Position numbers and translations under genes: made by a program
Shown here: one piece after another, positions 44,554 to 49,429 of the stretch
Layout of the letters: each line of letters starts with the position of its first letter
Position numbering within the stretch: the stretch's first letter is position 1
Notes under the pieces: generated by a model
What the model was told of the DNA's origin: nothing
The model's input: the letters and a program-made list of their open reading frames with translations, nothing else
The model's database searches: none
DNA from: Peribacillus saganii
GTDB lineage: Bacteria; Bacillota; Bacilli; Bacillales; DSM-1321
DNA: 49,429 nucleotides
Assembly (NCBI RefSeq): GCF_003429095.1
Contig: NZ_QVTE01000021.1
Span: 1 to 49,429, forward strand
Direction: 5' to 3'

Positions 44554-45549
44554 ATGGTTAAAAATCGTCATAAAGCATTGGGACTCAGTGATGAGACCGT
44601 ATTGGAAATGTATGAAACGATGCTGTTGTCACGACGGATTGATGAACGGATGTGGCTATTAAACCGTTCAGGTAAGATACCGTTTGTTATTTCCTGCCAA
44701 GGCCAGGAAGCTGCCCAGGTTGGTGCAGCATTCGGTTTGGACCGTGAAAAGGACTACGTATTGCCTTACTATCGTGATGTCGGTATTGTGCTCACTTTTG
44801 GAATGACAGCACGTGATCTAATGCTATCCGGATTTGCAAAAGCAGAGGATCCAAACTCTGGAGGCCGCCAGATGCCGGGTCACTTTGGACAGAAAAAGAA
44901 CAGAATTGTAACAGGTTCTTCGCCTGTTACAACCCAGGTTCCACATGCAGTAGGTATTGCGCTTGCAGGAAAGATGGAGGGCAAGGATCTTGTCACGTTC
45001 GTAACGTTTGGAGAAGGTTCCTCCAACCAAGGCGACTTCCATGAAGGTGCCAATTTTGCCGGAGTCCATAAGCTGCCCGTTATTTTCATGTGTGAAAACA
45101 ATAAATATGCTATTTCGGTGCCAATTGAAAAACAGCTGGCCTGCGAAAAAGTTTCAGACAGGGCGATCGGGTACGGAATGCCTGGAATTACGGTTGATGG
45201 GAATGATCCGCTTGAAGTTTATGCTGCAGTGAAGGAAGCAGCCGACCGCGGCCGACGAGGGGAGGGTCCAACGCTTATCGAGGCTGTTTCCTACAGGCTT
45301 ACTCCTCACTCAAGCGATGATGATGACCGGAGCTACCGTGCGCCGGATGAAGTTGCTGAAGCAAAAACTAAGGATCCTATTATCACTTTCGGAGCTTATT
45401 TAAAAGAGACCGGTGTAATGGATGATGAGGCTGAAAAAGCGATTCATGATAAAGTAATGAAAATTGTAAATGAAGCAACGGATTATGCTGAGAATGCACC
45501 ATATGCAGAAGCTGAAAGTGCAATGAAATATGTTTATGCAGAGAAGTAA
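44554..45549 (+). CDS. bkdAA: Branched-chain 2-keto acid dehydrogenase E1 alpha
   Basis: 331 residues. With BkdAB it decarboxylates branched 2-keto acids on thiamine diphosphate and passes the acyl group to BkdB. The TPP motif is GEGSSNQGDFHEGANFAGVHKLPVIFMCENNKYAISVP (about 150-188); GQEAAQVG (50-57) and SYRLTPHSSDDDDRSYR are also typical. AAAAGGAGG precedes ATG 44554. The gene starts right after repeat copy 5. The products prime iso and anteiso fatty acids. Confidence 0.95.
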   Translation: MVKNRHKALGLSDETVLEMYETMLLSRRIDERMWLLNRSGKIPFVISCQGQEAAQVGAAFGLDREKDYVLPYYRDVGIVLTFGMTARDLMLSGFAKAEDPNSGGRQMPGHFGQKKNRIVTGSSPVTTQVPHAVGIALAGKMEGKDLVTFVTFGEGSSNQGDFHEGANFAGVHKLPVIFMCENNKYAISVPIEKQLACEKVSDRAIGYGMPGITVDGNDPLEVYAAVKEAADRGRRGEGPTLIEAVSYRLTPHSSDDDDRSYRAPDEVAEAKTKDPIITFGAYLKETGVMDDEAEKAIHDKVMKIVNEATDYAENAPYAEAESAMKYVYAEK

Positions 45550-45561
45550 GGGGGAATTCGG

Positions 45562-46545
45562 ATGCCGGTAATTTCGTATATTGATGCTGTAACTATGGCA
45601 ATTCGCGAAGAAATGGAAAGAGATTCCCGAGTATTTGTTGTCGGAGAAGATGTGGGAAAAAAGGGTGGGGTGTTTAAAGCGACCCAGGGCTTATATGACC
45701 AGTTTGGCGAGCAGCGTGTAATAGATGCTCCGCTTGCCGAATCAGCGATAGCAGGTGTAGGTATTGGTGCTGCTATGTATGGGATGCGGCCAATTGCTGA
45801 AATGCAATTTGCTGATTTTATCATGCCTGCGGTAAACCAAATTATCTCAGAAGCGGCCCGCATTCGTTACCGCTCGAACAATGATTGGACCTGTCCGATT
45901 GTTATCCGGGCTCCATATGGCGGCGGTGTCCATGGAGCTTTGTACCATTCTCAATCGGTAGAAGCTGTATTTGCCAATCAGCCTGGCTTGAAAATTGTAA
46001 TGCCCTCCACACCTTATGATGTGAAGGGGCTTCTAAAGGCTTCCATCCGTGATGAGGATCCTGTACTTTTCTTTGAACATAAACGCGCATACCGATTGAT
46101 CAAAGGAGAGGTACCGGCTGACGATTATGTGCTTCCTATTGGTAAAGCTGATGTTAAACGTGAAGGCGATGACATTACTGTTATCACCTATGGCCTTTGT
46201 GTCCATTTTGCTCTTCAGGCTGCCGAAAAGCTTGCAAGCGATGGAATCTCTGTTCATATCCTTGATTTGCGCACAGTGTATCCTTTGGATAAAGAGGCTA
46301 TCATGGAGGCTGCTTCAAAAACCGGGAAAGTACTGCTTATCACGGAGGATAACAAGGAGGGCAGCATAATCGGTGAGGTATCAGCGATCATTGCGGAAAA
46401 CTGTTTGTTCGATCTTGATGCTCCAATCATGAGACTTGCCGGTCCAGATGTGCCAGCAATGCCTTATTCACCAACGATGGAGAAATATTTTATGGTCAAC
46501 CCAGATAAAGTTGAAAAAGCAATGCGTGAGCTGGCTGAGTATTAA
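45562..46545 (+). CDS. bkdAB: Branched-chain 2-keto acid dehydrogenase E1 beta
   Basis: 327 residues, partner of BkdAA. Typical segments: VFVVGEDVGKKGGVFKAT, DAPLAESAIAGVGIGAAMYGMRPIAEMQFADF with the conserved Glu, RAPYGGGVHGALYHSQS with the His residues, and the C-terminal transketolase-like domain (VITYGLCVHFALQAAEKL). AAGGGGG precedes the ATG, and the gene follows bkdAA after 12 bases. Confidence 0.96.
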   Translation: MPVISYIDAVTMAIREEMERDSRVFVVGEDVGKKGGVFKATQGLYDQFGEQRVIDAPLAESAIAGVGIGAAMYGMRPIAEMQFADFIMPAVNQIISEAARIRYRSNNDWTCPIVIRAPYGGGVHGALYHSQSVEAVFANQPGLKIVMPSTPYDVKGLLKASIRDEDPVLFFEHKRAYRLIKGEVPADDYVLPIGKADVKREGDDITVITYGLCVHFALQAAEKLASDGISVHILDLRTVYPLDKEAIMEAASKTGKVLLITEDNKEGSIIGEVSAIIAENCLFDLDAPIMRLAGPDVPAMPYSPTMEKYFMVNPDKVEKAMRELAEY

Positions 46546-46575
46546 GCTCTGCATTGGCAAAAGGAGGTTTAGGCT

Positions 46576-47880
46576 TTGGCTATCGAACAAATGAAAATGC
46601 CCCAGCTAGGGGAAAGTGTTACGGAAGGTACCATCAGTAAATGGCTTGTCTCCCCTGGAGACCATGTGAATAAATACGATCCAATCGCCGAAGTATTGAC
46701 CGATAAAGTTAACGCAGAGGTTCCCTCTTCTTTTACAGGCGTTATAAAAGAATTGCTGGCAGGAGAAGATGAAACCTTAGCTGTTGGAGAAGTCATCTGT
46801 ACAATTGAAATATCCGGCGGCAATGAAGAGGCCGAAGTAGCTGCCCCTGGTGAAGAGATAGCAACGGTAAGGGAACAGGAGCCAGCTGCCCAGGCTGCAA
46901 AAGGTACAGAGTTTGGCAAGGTCCGGTACTCTCCCGCTGTTCTGAAAATTTCACAGGAGTATGGAATTGACCTGACTCAAGTAAGCGGTACTGGAAAAGA
47001 AGGACGGATCACCCGTAAAGACTTGTTAAAGCTAATCGAATCCGGAAATATACCAAAACCAGGTACAGCCCCATCTACATCTTCACAAGAAGCTGCACCT
47101 CCAGATCAAGAGCAGGTTAAACAGCCGGCTCCTCAAACAGCAGGGAGGAAGCAGGAATCACTCCCTGTCCAGCCGGCTGCTGGAGACACTGAAATTCCTG
47201 TCACGGGCGTACGGAAGGCGATTGCGGCAAATATGCTTCGCAGCAAGCATGAAGCCCCTCATGCCTGGACTATGGTCGAGGTGGACGCTACAAACCTGGT
47301 AGCTTACCGCGATTCCATAAAACATGAATTTAAACAGAAAGAAGGCTTTAATCTTACTTATTTTGCATTTTTTGTTAAAGCTGTTGCACAAGCACTAAAG
47401 GAATTCCCGCAAATCAATTCTATGTGGGCCGGGGATAAAATTATCCAGAAGAAGGATATTAATATTTCAATCGCTGTTGCCACAGAAGATGCCTTATTTG
47501 TGCCGGTAATAAAGAATGCAGATGAAAAAACAATTAAAGGAATAGCTCGGGAAATAACCGAGCTTGCATCAAAAGCAAGAAACGGAAAGCTAAAGTCCGA
47601 GGAAATGCAGGGAGGCACATTTACTGTCAATAATACAGGTTCCTTTGGCTCTGTGCAGTCTATGGGCATCATAAACTATCCTCAGGCAGCAATCCTTCAA
47701 GTTGAGTCCATTGTGAAAAGGCCTGTCATCATTGATGGAATGATTGCAGTCAGAGATATGGTTAACTTATGCATGTCATTGGATCACCGCGTACTGGATG
47801 GGCTGGTATGCGGACGTTTCCTGGCAAGAATAAAAGAGATAGTGGAAAGTATGTCTAAGGATAATACCTCAATCTATTAA
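46576..47880 (+). CDS. bkdB: Branched-chain 2-keto acid dehydrogenase E2 (lipoamide acyltransferase)
   Basis: 434 residues: an N-terminal lipoyl domain (1-78) with the lipoylated K44 (LTDKVNAE), an E3/E1-binding domain (about 115-152; RYSPAVLKISQEYGIDLTQVSGTGKEGRI), a Pro/Gln/Ala-rich linker, and the catalytic domain with HRVLDG (H404, D408). It moves the acyl group to CoA. The start is TTG 46576, 8 bases after AAGGAGG, giving MAIEQMKMPQLGES. It is the last bkd gene. Confidence 0.95.
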   Translation: MAIEQMKMPQLGESVTEGTISKWLVSPGDHVNKYDPIAEVLTDKVNAEVPSSFTGVIKELLAGEDETLAVGEVICTIEISGGNEEAEVAAPGEEIATVREQEPAAQAAKGTEFGKVRYSPAVLKISQEYGIDLTQVSGTGKEGRITRKDLLKLIESGNIPKPGTAPSTSSQEAAPPDQEQVKQPAPQTAGRKQESLPVQPAAGDTEIPVTGVRKAIAANMLRSKHEAPHAWTMVEVDATNLVAYRDSIKHEFKQKEGFNLTYFAFFVKAVAQALKEFPQINSMWAGDKIIQKKDINISIAVATEDALFVPVIKNADEKTIKGIAREITELASKARNGKLKSEEMQGGTFTVNNTGSFGSVQSMGIINYPQAAILQVESIVKRPVIIDGMIAVRDMVNLCMSLDHRVLDGLVCGRFLARIKEIVESMSKDNTSIY

Positions 47881-47989
47881 ATTCTGCAGACTAATAAATT
47901 TTAAGTGATAACCATGTCAGCATGCCTCAGGGTTCTTTCCTTTTTGGCTGTATAATGAAGTATCCATTCGATCGCAGCAAGTAAACACA

Positions 47990-48035
47990 AAAAAGCCCCA
48001 AGCAAGCGATATAGCAGCTTGCTTGGGGCTATTAT
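47990..48035. terminator. Bidirectional terminator between bkdB and the beta-helix gene
   Basis: A perfect 14-bp stem, AGCCCCAAGCAAGC (47994-48007) with its complement (48017-48030). The T-run is strongest on the minus strand, so it serves mainly the minus-strand gene, and probably bkdB as well. Confidence 0.85.
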
Positions 48036-48045
48036 TTATTGCTAA

Positions 48046-49263
48046 TTAGTATTTGCTGTTTATTTCATTGACCATATTATAATAAGAATTTTCCGCAATA
48101 GACAGGCCCTCTACTTTTGCTACAACATTTACACCAAATCTGCCATTCATGAATGAATTATTTTGGATTGAAATATCTTTGAATACATAAGTTCCATCGT
48201 AGCCTTTATTTATACGGATCAAATCAGATTCAGAATAATTAGCTTCATTGCCATTGGCAATGGTGTTTCCCTTCACAGCCACACTATTTCCGCCAGCAAT
48301 ATCGATTGCCGCAGAATAACTCCCAATTCCATCGATCACATTGTTTTCAACAATGACTTGATCTGCGTATACTGATATTGCCGACCACATGTCATACTTA
48401 TTGCTTACATCATAGGTTTCATAAAAATTGTTGGCTTTAAAGCTGTTAGTGATATGATTACCTTTTATCTCTGCACCTGGCGATTGAATTTTAATTGCCC
48501 TTTTGTGAGTCTTTTTAAAAGTATTGTTTATGATTTTCAGACCCACATCAGTTTTAAAACCCTGGACTACAATGCCATCTCCGTCATCTTTGGGCCCAAT
48601 TTCCGATATGGTGGAGTTTTGAATCGTAATATCCTTGCTGGCTGGCTGAGATTCAAGGGCAGGGCTGACTAGAATCCCTCTAGCAACTTTATGGTCCCAG
48701 CCAACCTCGGAGGAAACATTATCTGCAAATACATTCTGAATAACTAGTTTATCCAGCATAATCTTTTCTGCTCCGCCTTCAATCCGTATTCCAATCGGAG
48801 TTGAATTTGAGTGGGGTTTGATGGATGGCTGCCCAAAATTTTTAAATGTAGCCGAATGCAATAGTACATTTTTTGATCCATTCATGATCGTTATCCCGCG
48901 CAGCACAAAATGGTTACCATCTATAGTTAGATCGTGAATATTGATATTTTCCCCATATGCCCTTAGCATGGTCAATCCTTCAGATTTTGCTTTTATAATT
49001 GAGTTACTTCCAAACAATTCCGTGTATTCCTTAACAGTTAAAGTATCACTTACTAAATAGGTTCCTTCAGGGAAAAAAACTTTTTTATTTCTTCCATAAT
49101 ACAATGCCTTTTTAATGAAAGATGTGTCATCTGTAACTCCATCACCTGCTGCTCCATAATCCTTTACATTGATGATGCCATTTGTTGCATGAACTGAAGC
49201 TGATAATCCAAATAAAAATAAAAGTGTCATAGAAGCAAGTATACCCGTTCTTTTGATATTCAT
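48046..49263 (-). CDS. Secreted right-handed beta-helix protein (pectate-lyase-3-like)
   Basis: 405 residues. A signal peptide (about 1-27; TGILASMTLLFLFGLSASVHA) is followed by INVKDYGAAGDGVTDDT, the opening motif of the Pectate_lyase_3/tail-spike beta-helix family, and by many short repeated strands (ITIQNSTI, IINNTFKK, VIVENNVIDG, VAVKGNTIANG, ISIQNNSFMNG). Such proteins usually bind or cut polysaccharides; the substrate is unknown. AAGGG precedes the ATG. No cell-wall anchor is visible. It lies outside the conserved bkd block and is probably accessory. Confidence 0.8.
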   Translation of the reverse strand: MNIKRTGILASMTLLFLFGLSASVHATNGIINVKDYGAAGDGVTDDTSFIKKALYYGRNKKVFFPEGTYLVSDTLTVKEYTELFGSNSIIKAKSEGLTMLRAYGENINIHDLTIDGNHFVLRGITIMNGSKNVLLHSATFKNFGQPSIKPHSNSTPIGIRIEGGAEKIMLDKLVIQNVFADNVSSEVGWDHKVARGILVSPALESQPASKDITIQNSTISEIGPKDDGDGIVVQGFKTDVGLKIINNTFKKTHKRAIKIQSPGAEIKGNHITNSFKANNFYETYDVSNKYDMWSAISVYADQVIVENNVIDGIGSYSAAIDIAGGNSVAVKGNTIANGNEANYSESDLIRINKGYDGTYVFKDISIQNNSFMNGRFGVNVVAKVEGLSIAENSYYNMVNEINSKY

Positions 49264-49389
49264 AAACCAACCCTTCTTCAGTAATTCAGAAATCTAATTG
49301 AGCACTGAGGGTTATATCGGATCTTTCTTCTATTTTTGCAATAAAAATGTAAAAATAATTTAATAAAGAAAAAATATTTGTTATAAAAG

Positions 49390-49429
49390 AAAAGCGGAAG
49401 CGCCCTGGTCAGCCCTGACAAGCATAAGA
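49390..49429 (-). repeat. Dispersed modular repeat, copy 6 (partial, inverted)
   Basis: GAAAAGCGGAAGCGCCCTGGTCAGCC is the reverse complement of the end module (GGCGCTTCCGCTTTTC) of the repeat family, and GACAAGCATAAGA is the complement of its TCTTATGCTTG core. The copy runs off the right edge. Confidence 0.7.

Noticed and set aside
44277..44561. 94-codon plus-strand frame between lpdV and bkdAA
   Set aside because: It is repeat copy 5 read as protein and runs into the bkdAA start.
1..49429. CRISPR array, tRNA, rRNA or prophage
   Set aside because: No regularly spaced repeats, cloverleaf-like sequences, rRNA segments or phage structural genes were seen; the dispersed repeats are irregular in spacing and make-up.

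Overview
The window is a chromosomal segment from an endospore-forming member of the Bacillaceae (Bacillus sensu lato; the mix of features would fit a Mesobacillus- or Cytobacillus-like species, which is inference). It carries the complete spoIIIA operon, spoIVB, spo0A, splB and bkdR in an order that closely follows the Bacillus subtilis yqhL to bkdB region. Most genes were recognised by family motifs and by this conserved order. Nothing was searched against a database.

Layout. 1-2015: left edge of an IS3/IS150-type element, a repeat copy, a GNAT gene and yqhL (minus). 2186-9079: lipM, then a class II ribonucleotide reductase (nrdJ, behind two NrdR boxes), an MFS transporter, a small acidic protein (minus) and splB. 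9114-13450: yqhP and yqhQ (minus), then yqhR, aroQ, an M24 peptidase and efp. 13598-19372: a large repeat block and the eight-gene spoIIIA operon. 20418-22730: accB, accC, yqhY. 23007-30703: nusB, folD, xseA, xseB, ispA, dxs, tlyA-like, argR/ahrC. 30719-35131: recN, spoIVB, spo0A. 35483-38596: a FapA/DUF342 protein, a glycerophosphodiesterase and yqzF (minus). 38801-47880: bkdR and the branched-chain keto-acid operon bcd - (decayed buk) - lpdV - bkdAA - bkdAB - bkdB. 48046-49263: a secreted beta-helix protein (minus).

How the genes work together. Sporulation is the main theme: Spo0A starts it, SpoIIIAA-AH builds the forespore feeding channel, SpoIVB signals to activate sigma-K processing, and SplB repairs spore DNA on germination. 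Lipid and isoprenoid supply is the second theme: AccB/AccC start fatty acid synthesis, IspA and Dxs supply isoprenoids, and the Bkd complex makes branched acyl-CoA primers from branched-chain amino acids.

The most notable departures from the reference order are these: buk is a clear pseudogene and ptb is absent, so the kinase branch of the bkd pathway is lost while the oxidative branch looks intact; spoIIIAD has no ATG/GTG/TTG start in the expected place; a modular dispersed repeat occurs at least six times, once inside the bkd operon; the IS end forms a hairpin that looks like both a terminator and a ribosome-site mask; and a small minus-strand gene between spoIIIAH and accB is frameshifted. 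I saw no clear novel multi-gene system, no CRISPR array and no tRNA or rRNA gene.
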